DNA of 64,000 nucleotides. It comes from Neoroseomonas marina (GTDB lineage: Bacteria > Pseudomonadota > Alphaproteobacteria > Acetobacterales > Acetobacteraceae). Location: NCBI RefSeq assembly GCF_012927745.1, contig NZ_JABBKX010000004.1:186001-250000 (forward strand), read 5' to 3'. Under the pieces are notes generated by a model, which did no database searches, had not been told where the DNA came from, and saw only the letters and a program-made list of their open reading frames with translations. The position numbers were made by a program, and so were the translations under genes. Within the stretch, counting starts at the first letter, position 1; every line of letters begins with the position of its first letter. Shown in pieces: positions 1-7,864 of this stretch.

Positions 1-586
1 CGTTCCAGATCGCCATGATGGCGTCGCCGATATACTTGTCGATCGTCGCATGCTGCTCGAGCAGCGTGTCCGTCAGCGCCTGGAAGTAGGTGGAGGTGAT
101 GTGCATCAGCTCCTCCGGGTCCATGCGCTCGGCGATGGTGGTGAAGCCCTGCACGTCGGAGAACATCACCGTCAGGCGGCGTCGTTCCCCGCCGAGCTTC
201 GCCTCGGCGCCCTCGGCCATCAGCTTCCGCACCAGGTCGCGCGGGACATAGACGCTGAACAGCCGCAGCGCCGATTTCATCCCGCCCATCGCATCGGCCA
301 GCGCATCGACCTCGGCGGCGCCGCCCGGCGTCGGCGGCGTGCCGGCGAGGTCGAGCCGGCGGATGCCCTCCGCCTCCTTCGTCAGCACGCCCAGCCCGCG
401 TCCGACCCGATGCGCCGCGTAGGCAAGCCCGCCCGCCACGACGAGGATGCCTGCCGCGGCGACGAGGAAGGCGATGATCGAATTGCGCCCCGTTGCGGCG
501 ATCGCCACCGCGGCGAACAGCACGCCGCAACCGGCGAAGGCCATGCCGAGCATCGTCACCAGAAGCGAGGTCCCGCGGGACTTCAT
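1..586 (-). CDS. Class III adenylate/guanylate cyclase with membrane anchor and HAMP region (partial)
   Basis: The visible 195 residues start at ATG and run off the left edge of the window, so the C-terminus is missing. Two hydrophobic segments at about residues 8-28 and 33-53 form a membrane hairpin. A HAMP-like linker follows, then the start of a class III nucleotidyl cyclase domain with VMFSDVQGFT (first metal Asp) and TIDKYIGDAIMAIW (second metal Asp). The family makes cAMP or cGMP from ATP or GTP at the inner membrane; which substrate is used cannot be told because the specificity residues lie partly outside. The start codon overlaps the stop of the upstream HD-domain gene (ATGA), so the two are translationally coupled. 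Confidence 0.85.
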   Translation of the reverse strand, partial: MKSRGTSLLVTMLGMAFAGCGVLFAAVAIAATGRNSIIAFLVAAAGILVVAGGLAYAAHRVGRGLGVLTKEAEGIRRLDLAGTPPTPGGAAEVDALADAMGGMKSALRLFSVYVPRDLVRKLMAEGAEAKLGGERRRLTVMFSDVQGFTTIAERMDPEELMHITSTYFQALTDTLLEQHATIDKYIGDAIMAIWN

Positions 587-1506
587 GGGGGCGTCCGGCT
601 CCAGGCGAGGAGCGCCTCCGCATCCGCAATGTCCATGCCGTCCAGCGCCGCGGCCCCCGCCTCGGGCGTCGGCGGATCGATGGCGAGCCGTTGTGCGGCC
701 TGGCCGTACGCCTCGATCTGCGCGGCCCGAACGGCATCGAGACCCAGCAGGCGCGCTGCCGCTGTCGGTGCCGGCTGCATCCGCAGCAACGCGAGCCGCG
801 CGGCATGGCTCGCAACCTCCTCCGGGGAGGGCTGGCCGGCCGCGGCGAGTTCCACGGCCAGCAACCGGCCGAGCCGCGGGCCGAGCGTGGGCAGGGAACT
901 GCCGAACAGATCCGCCTCCCGCGCCAGCCGGCAGGCGAGATCGGGCGCCTCCGCGTCCTCCCAGGGCCAGGTGGTGGCGAGGATGATGCGGCGCATCTCC
1001 GCCACGCCCGCCGGATCCATGCCGCAGTCTGTGGCAATCTCGGCCGCGGCATCGGCCGAACGGCGTTCCAGTACGCCGCGGTCCCCATGGACCTTCCCAT
1101 CGTGCAGGAGGTCATGGGCGGTCATCGCGACAACGGCGATCGCCGCTTCGGCGGGCCCGAGCAGACCGAGCCGGCGCGCCGCCCCGGCGAGCCAGCCCAT
1201 GGCCAGCGCCGTTTCGGCCTGATGGTGGCGGCTGTGATAGGCAGGTTCGGCGCCTGGAGCGAATCCGGCGCCGTGCCGTTCCACCGCAGCGGCGATCCGG
1301 ATCGCGGCAGCGCCGGCGGGATCCGCATCCGCCTGCGCGTCGCCCGTGGCGGCGGTCAGGGCCTGTCGAACCGCGCCGACGACATCCGGGGGCGCCGCAC
1401 GGCGCAGCAACAACTGTCGTTCTGCGCTGGCGAGGGCCGCGCCCGGCGGTCCCGCGCCCAGCGCCAGGCTCAGCACGCTGTCGGCGCTCTCGGGCCCTGC
1501 GGCCAT
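583..1506 (-). CDS. HD-domain protein with class I cyclic-nucleotide phosphodiesterase-like metal site
   Basis: 307 residues from an ATG preceded by GGCGAGG; an ATG 27 nt further upstream is possible. The C-terminal two thirds carry an HD fold: YHSRHH (residues 90-95), AHDLLHDG (His131-Asp132, His135, Gly137) and EADLFG (Asp199). This resembles the class I 3',5'-cyclic nucleotide phosphodiesterase signature YHN-x2-H ... HD-x2-H-x-G ... ADL, with the same 36-residue step between the first ligand His and the HD pair. The gene overlaps the following cyclase gene by 4 nt, which fits turnover of the cyclase product. The function is inferred from motifs only; a generic HD phosphohydrolase is the alternative. 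The N-terminal 80 residues are Ala-rich and unassigned. Confidence 0.7.
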   Translation of the reverse strand: MAAGPESADSVLSLALGAGPPGAALASAERQLLLRRAAPPDVVGAVRQALTAATGDAQADADPAGAAAIRIAAAVERHGAGFAPGAEPAYHSRHHQAETALAMGWLAGAARRLGLLGPAEAAIAVVAMTAHDLLHDGKVHGDRGVLERRSADAAAEIATDCGMDPAGVAEMRRIILATTWPWEDAEAPDLACRLAREADLFGSSLPTLGPRLGRLLAVELAAAGQPSPEEVASHAARLALLRMQPAPTAAARLLGLDAVRAAQIEAYGQAAQRLAIDPPTPEAGAAALDGMDIADAEALLAWSRTPP

Positions 1507-1585
1507 GGTCCTCGCCGGAAATCGGGCGAGCATCCTAGACCGCAGGGCGCCCCGGAGGGAAAGCCCCCCGAAGGCCCCGCCGATG

Positions 1586-3892
1586 TCAGGCGGCGGCGAC
1601 CTTCGGCCCGAGGCCGAGCGTCTTGCGCATCCGCACCAGCATCTCGCGTGCCTTGTCGCCGAGTTCCTCGTCCGGGCCGGCGACATGCTCGACGGCGGCC
1701 AGCGCCTTGCGCCGCTCCGCGGCTTCCGGCAGCAGCGTCGTCAGCGTGTCGAGCGCCTCGTCGCGCATCAGGGTCACGATCACCGTCTGCTCGCGGATGA
1801 TCGCCTGGCGCGCGGCGGGGCTCATGCCCACGAAGGGCGGCTCGGTCGTCAGCAGCGCGTTGGAGCGGGCGAGGCGGGAGCGCCGCACGCCGCCACGGGC
1901 ATCGGCGAGCAGGATCATCATGCGGATCACCGCCTCGGCGTAGCCGCCCTCGGCGACCTTGGCGCGCGCCTCGGAGAGATGCGCCGGCTCGACCTGCACC
2001 GACCGCCGCGCCGCCTCGGCCTCGGCCGCCGTGTCGTCCCCGGTCACGCCGACGGCCGCGAGGCCGCCATAGATCGCGTGGAAGGCGGTCTCGATGCTGG
2101 CGTCGCGCATGTCGCGCCAGGCGTCGATGCTGCGCTCGACCGTGTCGGCCCAGGCCTTCTCGAGGGCGAGGAACGGGTTGTCCTGCGCCGCGGGCTTGCG
2201 GTTCTGCCGCGCCATGCCCGCCATGGCCCGGATCGGCATCATGAAGGGGTTCATGTCGGAGAACATGTAGCGCCGCATGCGCATCGGGCTGGCCTGGCGC
2301 CGCGCCTCCGCGCCCGCCTCGGTCGCCGACTGGCGCACGATGGGGGAGACCAGCACGTCATAAAGATGCTGGTTCATCTCGGAGATCTTGGCGACGGCGG
2401 GGAAGGCCTCGTTGCTCGCGTCGCCCGACAGGGTGCGGATGTCGGCGATCTTCCGCTCCACCAGCTCGACCTGCCATTCCTCGTTGGCGCCGGTGCCCTC
2501 GTGACCGGTTATCTTCATCTCATAGAGACCGGGGGCGACCGCCTCGATCATCTCGAGCGTGGTCGCGATCTCGGAATGCTCCTTCTTGGCGACGGCGCCC
2601 GAGACGAAGATGCCGAGATGCCCGATCTGGTCGTGCAGCAGGTAGACGATGGTCTGGCCGAGCGACTTGATCTCCTGCTCGTCGCGATAGACGTCGGCGA
2701 TCCAGCGCAGGGCCTGGCCCACGGGCGTGATGTTGTCGCCCGAGGAGGCGAAGACGATCACCGGCGCCTTCACTTCCCGCATGTTGAAGGTCTCGCCGCC
2801 GCCCTGGGCGATCTGGCCCGAGGAGAAGCGGTTGCCGATGAAGAGGTTGTCGACGATCCACCGGATCTCGTCGCTCGTCATCAGGAAGTAGCCGCCCCAC
2901 CAGCGTTCGAACTCGAGGAAGCGGTCGGCCTCGCTGTCCACCTTCGAATAGAGGTCGAAGTACTTCTTGAACCAGGTGTTGCCGGGCGAGAGGCTCTCGA
3001 AATTCGCGACCAGCGACGCGCCGTCGAACTTCCCGTTGCCGAGGTCGGCCATCAGCGAGGCCGGCCAGCCGCCGCCCGCGAGGCCGCCGAGGTAACGCAT
3101 CGGGTTCCGGCCCTTCTCGCCGGCCCAATAGGACAGCGGGGCGCCGTTCAGCACGAGCGCGCCGACGGACTCAGGGGCCGCGGCCCCCAACATCATCGTC
3201 GCCCAGCCGCCCTGGCAGTTGCCGATCACGACCGGCTTCGGCGCGTCCGGATGCACCTTGGCGATGTGGGCCAGGAAGGTCGCCTCGGCCGCGGTCACGT
3301 CGAGGATCGTCTGCCCCTTCTCCGGCTCGCGGTAGAAGATGACGAAGTAGACGGGGTGGCGGCGGCGCAGCGCCACGCCGACCTGGCTGTCCGACTTGAA
3401 GCCGCCGATGCCCGCGCCGTGGCCGGCGCGCGGGTCGATGATGACGAAGGGGCGCAGCTTGGGGTCAGTCGCCGGGAAGCCCTCGGGCGGGGTGATCCGG
3501 ACCAGGGCGTAGTTCACCGGTCGGGCCAGTTTCCGGCCGTCGACCACCGTCTCGTAGTCGAAGACGAGCACCGGCGGGCAGCCCGCGCGCTCATGCTCGA
3601 CGAAGTTGTTCCCCGCCTGGCGCATCACGTCCCAGAACAGGATCAGCCGCTGCGCGGCATCGGCCGCATAGGCCTGCGCGTCCTGGGCCAGGGCGGCGGG
3701 GGTGCGGGCGAAGCGCGCGGCGAGGTCGCGCATCGCCTCCGCCGCGCCTGGGGGCGGGAAGGCGGGGGTCTGCACCGCGGCGTGCCGGCCTATCACGTCC
3801 GCGAGGGTGCGGACCTGGTCGAGCACGCGGGTCGTGGTCTCGCTCGCCTTCTCGGCGAACTCGCGGGCGGGAAAGCTCGGGGTCGCGGGCAT
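1586..3892 (-). CDS. DUF3141 family protein, PHA-synthase-like alpha/beta hydrolase
   Basis: 768 residues. The centre has an alpha/beta-hydrolase fold with a GNCQGG nucleophile elbow at Cys226, the G-x-C-x-G-G lipase-like box of polyhydroxyalkanoate synthases. SSGDN (Asp386) and DQIGHLG (His425) complete a likely Cys-Asp-His triad. A helical N-terminal region (1-130) and a long C-terminal region (440-768) without recognised motifs flank it. I assign DUF3141 from the overall sequence and from its usual neighbours, acetate kinase and the MaoC-Pta fusion. The family's reaction is not established; acyl transfer or polyester synthesis/turnover is a reasonable guess. It is the sixth gene of the minus-strand cluster, 49 bp after ackA. 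No signal peptide is seen. Confidence 0.85.
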   Translation of the reverse strand: MPATPSFPAREFAEKASETTTRVLDQVRTLADVIGRHAAVQTPAFPPPGAAEAMRDLAARFARTPAALAQDAQAYAADAAQRLILFWDVMRQAGNNFVEHERAGCPPVLVFDYETVVDGRKLARPVNYALVRITPPEGFPATDPKLRPFVIIDPRAGHGAGIGGFKSDSQVGVALRRRHPVYFVIFYREPEKGQTILDVTAAEATFLAHIAKVHPDAPKPVVIGNCQGGWATMMLGAAAPESVGALVLNGAPLSYWAGEKGRNPMRYLGGLAGGGWPASLMADLGNGKFDGASLVANFESLSPGNTWFKKYFDLYSKVDSEADRFLEFERWWGGYFLMTSDEIRWIVDNLFIGNRFSSGQIAQGGGETFNMREVKAPVIVFASSGDNITPVGQALRWIADVYRDEQEIKSLGQTIVYLLHDQIGHLGIFVSGAVAKKEHSEIATTLEMIEAVAPGLYEMKITGHEGTGANEEWQVELVERKIADIRTLSGDASNEAFPAVAKISEMNQHLYDVLVSPIVRQSATEAGAEARRQASPMRMRRYMFSDMNPFMMPIRAMAGMARQNRKPAAQDNPFLALEKAWADTVERSIDAWRDMRDASIETAFHAIYGGLAAVGVTGDDTAAEAEAARRSVQVEPAHLSEARAKVAEGGYAEAVIRMMILLADARGGVRRSRLARSNALLTTEPPFVGMSPAARQAIIREQTVIVTLMRDEALDTLTTLLPEAAERRKALAAVEHVAGPDEELGDKAREMLVRMRKTLGLGPKVAAA

Positions 3893-3941
3893 TGGCGGGG
3901 CTCCCTGGTTTGACCTTTTCTGCGCCCCCGGGCCGGAGGCA

Positions 3942-5138
3942 TCAAGCCCATTTGCTGCGGCGCAACAAATTCAGGACATGCCGCGCGATCATGCCTTCCT
4001 CGTCCGTGGCGCGGACCAGGACGCGGGTGGCCGCCCCGGGGCGGGAGATCTCCCGCTCATTGGCTTGGTTCCGCGCCGGATCGATGTCGATTCCGAGGAA
4101 TCCGAGGCCTTCGCAGATGCGGGCGCGCAGATCCCGCGCGTTCTCCCCGATGCCCGCGGTGAAGACCAGGCCGTCGAGGCCGCCGAGCGCGGCCGCCAGG
4201 GCCCCGATCTCCCGCCGCACCCGCCAGGCGTAGTAGGCGAGCGCCTGCGCGGCGCGGGGCTCGGCGCTGGCCTCGAGGTCGCGGACATCCTGGCTGATCC
4301 CCGACATGCCCTTCAGCCCGGCATTGCCGTAGAGCAGCTTCTGGAGCGCGGCGGGCTCCATGCCTTCCGTCATCAGCAGATGCAACAGCACGCCGGGATC
4401 GATCTGCCCGCAGCGCGTGCCCATCGGCACGCCGTCCAGCGCGGTGAAGCCCATGGTGCTGTCCACGCTCCGTCCGCCGCGCATGGCACAGAGCGAGGAA
4501 CCGTTCCCGAGATGCGCCACCACGACGCGGCCGGCGGCCAAAGCGGGCTCCGCCTCGGCGAGGTTGGCGGCGATGTATTCGTAGGACAGGCCGTGGAAGC
4601 CGTAGCGCCGGATGCCTCGCGCGTAGAATTCGGGCGGCAGGGCGAAGGTGTCGGCCTCCCACGCATGGCTGCGGTGGAAGGAGGTGTCGAAGCAGGCGAC
4701 CTGCGGCACGCCCGGCAGCCGCGCCCGGGACGCCGCGATGCCGGCGAGGTTGTGCGGCTGGTGCAGCGGGGCGAGCGGGGCCAGCGCCTCGAGCTGCGCC
4801 ATCACCGCATCGTCGATCAGCACAGGCGCGACCAGGTCCGGCCCGCCATGCACCACGCGGTGCCCGACCGCGATGATCCGCCGCCCGGCCATGGCCGGGG
4901 AGAGTTCCTTGGCGATGACCTCGAGCGCCGCGCCGTGGTTCGCCACGTCCGGCCCGGCCCAGCGATGGTCGGCCAGCACGTGCCGCGTCGCGTCGCGCGC
5001 GATGAGGTGGGGGCTGGCGCCGATGCCTTCCATCTGCCCTTCGAAGCGCGTCTCCGCATCCCCGCCGACGATGTCGAAGAGCTCGAACTTGATGGAGGAG
5101 GAACCGGCGTTGAGGACGAGGATTGCGTCGCTCGTCAT
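3942..5138 (-). CDS. ackA: Acetate/propionate kinase
   Basis: 398 residues, the usual length. The start is the ATG that overlaps the stop of the upstream MaoC-Pta gene (ATGA); a longer reading frame upstream is not needed. The N-terminus ILVLNAGSSSIKFELF is the ASKHA phosphate-1 signature of acetokinases, VAHLGNGSS and the DTTMGF-like stretch (here DSTMGFTALDGVPMGTR) are the family signatures, and FTAGIGEN lies near the C-terminus. It catalyses ATP + acetate (or another short acid) to acyl phosphate + ADP, reversibly, in the cytosol. Together with the phosphotransacylase domain next door it links acyl-CoA to substrate-level phosphorylation or acid activation. Confidence 0.95.
   Translation of the reverse strand: MTSDAILVLNAGSSSIKFELFDIVGGDAETRFEGQMEGIGASPHLIARDATRHVLADHRWAGPDVANHGAALEVIAKELSPAMAGRRIIAVGHRVVHGGPDLVAPVLIDDAVMAQLEALAPLAPLHQPHNLAGIAASRARLPGVPQVACFDTSFHRSHAWEADTFALPPEFYARGIRRYGFHGLSYEYIAANLAEAEPALAAGRVVVAHLGNGSSLCAMRGGRSVDSTMGFTALDGVPMGTRCGQIDPGVLLHLLMTEGMEPAALQKLLYGNAGLKGMSGISQDVRDLEASAEPRAAQALAYYAWRVRREIGALAAALGGLDGLVFTAGIGENARDLRARICEGLGFLGIDIDPARNQANEREISRPGAATRVLVRATDEEGMIARHVLNLLRRSKWA
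3952..3965. promoter_or_regulatory. TTGC-N6-GCAA site near the 3' end of ackA, upstream of DUF3141
   Basis: TTGC-TGCGGC-GCAA lies in the last codons of ackA, about 60 nt upstream of the DUF3141 start. The same TTGC-N6-GCAA arrangement occurs in the divergent promoter region of fabI. An operator role is inference; the TGC/GCA-rich palindrome is reminiscent of sites of PhaR-type regulators, which I cannot verify. Confidence 0.3.
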
Positions 5139-6553
5139 GCGCCGAGCTCCGGCACCAGGCATGTCCCCGTCCGCCGCCAATGGCCGTAGAGCACCGCGAG
5201 TGCGGCCGACATCAGCCGGGCGTGCTCGTCATCGGCACGCGAGGTCAGCATCACCGGCACCTTGGCGCCGACCACGATGCCGCCGGTGTCGGCCTGGGAG
5301 AGGAACACCAGCTGCTTCGCCAGCATGTTCCCCGCCTCGAGGTTCGGCGCCACCAGCACGTCGGCGCGGCCCGCGACCGTGGAATGGATCCCCTTGGTGC
5401 GTGCGGCCTCGAGGTCCACGGCGTTGTCCATGGCGAGCGGCCCATCGACCAGCCCGCCCTTGATCTGCCCGCGATCGGCCATCTTCGCCAGCGCGGCCGC
5501 GTCGATGGTGGACGGGATCGCCGGGTTGATGGTCTCGACGGCCGACAGGATGCCGACGCGCGGTTCCCCGATGCCGATCGCCTGCGCCAGGTCGATCGCG
5601 TTCTGCACGATGTCCGCCTTGGTGGTCAGGTCGGGCAGGATGTTGATCGCCGCGTCGGTGATTATCATCAGCCCCTCATGACCCGGGATGTCGAGCACGA
5701 AGCAGTGGCTGATCCGCCGCCCGGCGCGCAGCCCGCCGTCGGATTTGGTGACGTGGCGCAGCACCTCGTCGGAATGGATGTTGCCCTTCATCACCGCCTC
5801 GGCCTTGCCCTCGTGGACCAGGCAGACGGCGCGGGCGGGGGCGTCGTGGGCATCGGCGACGTTCTCGATCGCGACGCCGGCGAGATCCCAGCCGATCTTC
5901 TGCGCCTCGGCGCGGATCTTCGCCTCGGGACCGACCAGGATCGGGGCGATCAGGCCTTCCTTCGTCGCTTCCCACGCGCCGCCGAGCGAATTGTCGTCCG
6001 TGGGCGCCGCGATCGCGGTGGGCATCGGCGGGATGCCGCGGCAGGCGGCGAGGAGCCGCGAGAACTTACCGCGCTTCACCAGCGTCAGCTCGGGGATGAC
6101 GACGCCATCGGTCTCGACGCGCGTCAGCGGCGGGCTGATCTCCGCCGTGCCGTCGCAGACCAGCGTCCCATCCGCCTTCTCGAGCCGGCAATCCATGACG
6201 AGGATGTTGCCGGCCAGCTTCTCGCGCACGGTCACGGTGGCGATGACGGCGTCGCCGGCCTCGACGCGGGCGAGGAAGCGCAGCTGCTGCGCGCGGTACA
6301 CCGTGCCCGGCCCTGGCAGCCTGTTGCCGAACACCGCCGAGAACAGCGAGCCGCACCACATGGCGGGCGCGACGGGCGGACGGCCGATCTCCTGCTCGGC
6401 TTCGCCCGGCAGGTGAGCGGGGTTCAGGTTGCCCGAGGCATGGGCGAAGACGACCAGGTCGTTCGGCGTGCAGACGCGCGTGAGGCTCGCGCTTTCGCCT
6501 TCCTTGATGTCGTCCCAGGAACGCCCGACCAGGGCAGGGGCGGTGATCGTCAC
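5135..6553 (-). CDS. Bifunctional MaoC-type hydratase / phosphate acyltransferase
   Basis: 472 residues from a GTG start that overlaps the stop of the CoA-transferase beta gene (GTGA). Residues 1-145 form a MaoC/hot-dog domain (FAHASGNLNPAH holds the dehydratase-type D/H region, here Asn-Pro-Ala-His). Residues about 165-472 form a phosphate acetyl/butyryltransferase domain (VGPEAKI, GNIHSDEVL, ITDAAINI, VDGPLAMDNAV). The family interconverts acyl-CoA + phosphate and acyl phosphate + CoA. The fusion is known in alphaproteobacteria as enoyl-CoA hydratase/phosphate acetyltransferase. Chain-length preference cannot be read from the sequence; a butyryl-type substrate would fit the MaoC partner. 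In the hydratase motif the position often occupied by Asp is Asn, so the first domain may bind rather than hydrate enoyl-CoA. Confidence 0.9.
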   Translation of the reverse strand: MTITAPALVGRSWDDIKEGESASLTRVCTPNDLVVFAHASGNLNPAHLPGEAEQEIGRPPVAPAMWCGSLFSAVFGNRLPGPGTVYRAQQLRFLARVEAGDAVIATVTVREKLAGNILVMDCRLEKADGTLVCDGTAEISPPLTRVETDGVVIPELTLVKRGKFSRLLAACRGIPPMPTAIAAPTDDNSLGGAWEATKEGLIAPILVGPEAKIRAEAQKIGWDLAGVAIENVADAHDAPARAVCLVHEGKAEAVMKGNIHSDEVLRHVTKSDGGLRAGRRISHCFVLDIPGHEGLMIITDAAINILPDLTTKADIVQNAIDLAQAIGIGEPRVGILSAVETINPAIPSTIDAAALAKMADRGQIKGGLVDGPLAMDNAVDLEAARTKGIHSTVAGRADVLVAPNLEAGNMLAKQLVFLSQADTGGIVVGAKVPVMLTSRADDEHARLMSAALAVLYGHWRRTGTCLVPELGA

Positions 6554-7200
6554 AGGCGCATCTCCGGGACGGTGTCGGGAATGGTGAGCGGGGCGGTGGT
6601 GGCGGCCAGGATCTCCTCCACAGACACGCCCGGCGCCCGTTCGCGCAGCACCAGGCCCTTCGGCGTGGGTTCGATCACGGCAAGGTCCGTGACCACCAGG
6701 CTCACGGGCCGCGCCGAGGTCGGCGGCAGCGTCAGCTCGGGTACGATCTTGGCTTCGCCCCTGGCCGCATGCTGCATGGCGACGATGACCCGGCGCGCGC
6801 CGGCGACGAGGTCCATCGCGCCGCCCATGCCGGCGACCATCTTCCCCGGCACCATCCAGTTCGCGAGGCGGCCCGTCGCGTCCACCTGCAACCCGCCGAG
6901 CACCGTCATCTCGAGATGCCCGCCGCGGATGAGCGCGAAGGAGGTCGCGCTGTCGAAGGCGTAGGCACCGGGCAGGGCGGAGATGAAGCCGCCGCCGGCA
7001 TCCGTCAGGTTGGGATCTTCCATGCCTTCGGGCGGACGGGCGCCGAAGCCGATGATGCCGTTCTCGCTCTGGAAAGCGACGAGCATGCCGTCGGGCACGT
7101 AGCGCGCGACCAGCGTCGGCAGCCCGATGCCGAGGTTCACCAGCGTGCGGTCACGCAGTTCCTGCGCCACGCGGCGGGCGATGATTTCCTTGGCGTCCAT
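6550..7200 (-). CDS. 3-oxoacid/acetate CoA-transferase, beta subunit
   Basis: 216 residues. The start MDAKEIIARR begins one base after the stop of the alpha subunit. SENGIIGFG contains the catalytic glutamate (Glu46) that forms the glutamyl-CoA thioester in family I CoA-transferases, and NLGIGLPT is the conserved N-terminal loop. Together with the alpha subunit it moves CoA between short-chain acids, for example acetoacetate and succinate or acetate. The length and pairing match AtoA/PcaJ/ScoB-type proteins; which acids are used cannot be told from sequence. It is coupled by overlap to the phosphotransacylase gene downstream. Confidence 0.93.
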   Translation of the reverse strand: MDAKEIIARRVAQELRDRTLVNLGIGLPTLVARYVPDGMLVAFQSENGIIGFGARPPEGMEDPNLTDAGGGFISALPGAYAFDSATSFALIRGGHLEMTVLGGLQVDATGRLANWMVPGKMVAGMGGAMDLVAGARRVIVAMQHAARGEAKIVPELTLPPTSARPVSLVVTDLAVIEPTPKGLVLRERAPGVSVEEILAATTAPLTIPDTVPEMRL

Positions 7201-7201
7201 C

Positions 7202-7864
7202 TCAGTGCGGCCTCTCGACGAGGTGCGTGACCAGGATGCCCGGCGTGCGGACATGGTCGGGCGGGATGACGCCGATCGGCACCACCTCGTCCGGCTCGGC
7301 GATGACGACCTTGGCCGCCATGGCCATCAGCGGGTTGAAGTTCTGCGCCGTCAGCCGGTAGGTCAGGTTGGCGTAGTAGTCGGCCTCGAAGCAGTGCAGC
7401 AGGGCGACGTCGGCGCGCAGCGGCTTTTCCAGCAGGTAATCGCGGCCATCGACCGTGAGGACCTGCTTGCCCTCGGCGACGCTCGTCCCGACGCCGGTCG
7501 GCGTCAGGATGCCGCCCAGGCCCGCCCCGCCGGCCCGGATGCGTTCGGCGAGCGTGCCCTGCGGCACCAGTTCGACCTCGATCTCGCCGGCGATCATCTT
7601 CTGCTGCGTCACGGGGTTGGTGCCGATGTGGCTGACGATGGCCCTGGCGACGCAGCCGGCGACCACGAGTTTCCCGATGCCGAGGTCGGGCCGCCCGGTG
7701 TCGTTGCCGATCACCGTCAGCCCCTTGGCGCCGCGCGCGACGAGCGCGTCGATCACCCGCCGCGGGGATCCGACGCCGAGGAAGCCGCCGATCATCACCG
7801 TCGCGCCATCGGGCACCAGGGCGGCGGCCTGGTCCGGCGTCAGCGCCTTGCGTTGCGTGCTCAT
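7202..7864 (-). CDS. 3-oxoacid/acetate CoA-transferase, alpha subunit
   Basis: 220 residues. The ATG overlaps the fabI stop (ATGA). The N-terminal GATVMIGGFLGVGSP is the glycine-rich CoA-binding signature of alpha subunits (AtoD/PcaI type), followed by the usual NDTG and GGAGLGGILTPTGVGT segments. It works as a heterodimer with the beta subunit in the next gene and is cytosolic. Its place between fabI and the MaoC-Pta fusion adds a third route, CoA exchange, to a cluster that otherwise handles acyl-CoA through acyl phosphate. Confidence 0.93.
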   Translation of the reverse strand: MSTQRKALTPDQAAALVPDGATVMIGGFLGVGSPRRVIDALVARGAKGLTVIGNDTGRPDLGIGKLVVAGCVARAIVSHIGTNPVTQQKMIAGEIEVELVPQGTLAERIRAGGAGLGGILTPTGVGTSVAEGKQVLTVDGRDYLLEKPLRADVALLHCFEADYYANLTYRLTAQNFNPLMAMAAKVVIAEPDEVVPIGVIPPDHVRTPGILVTHLVERPH

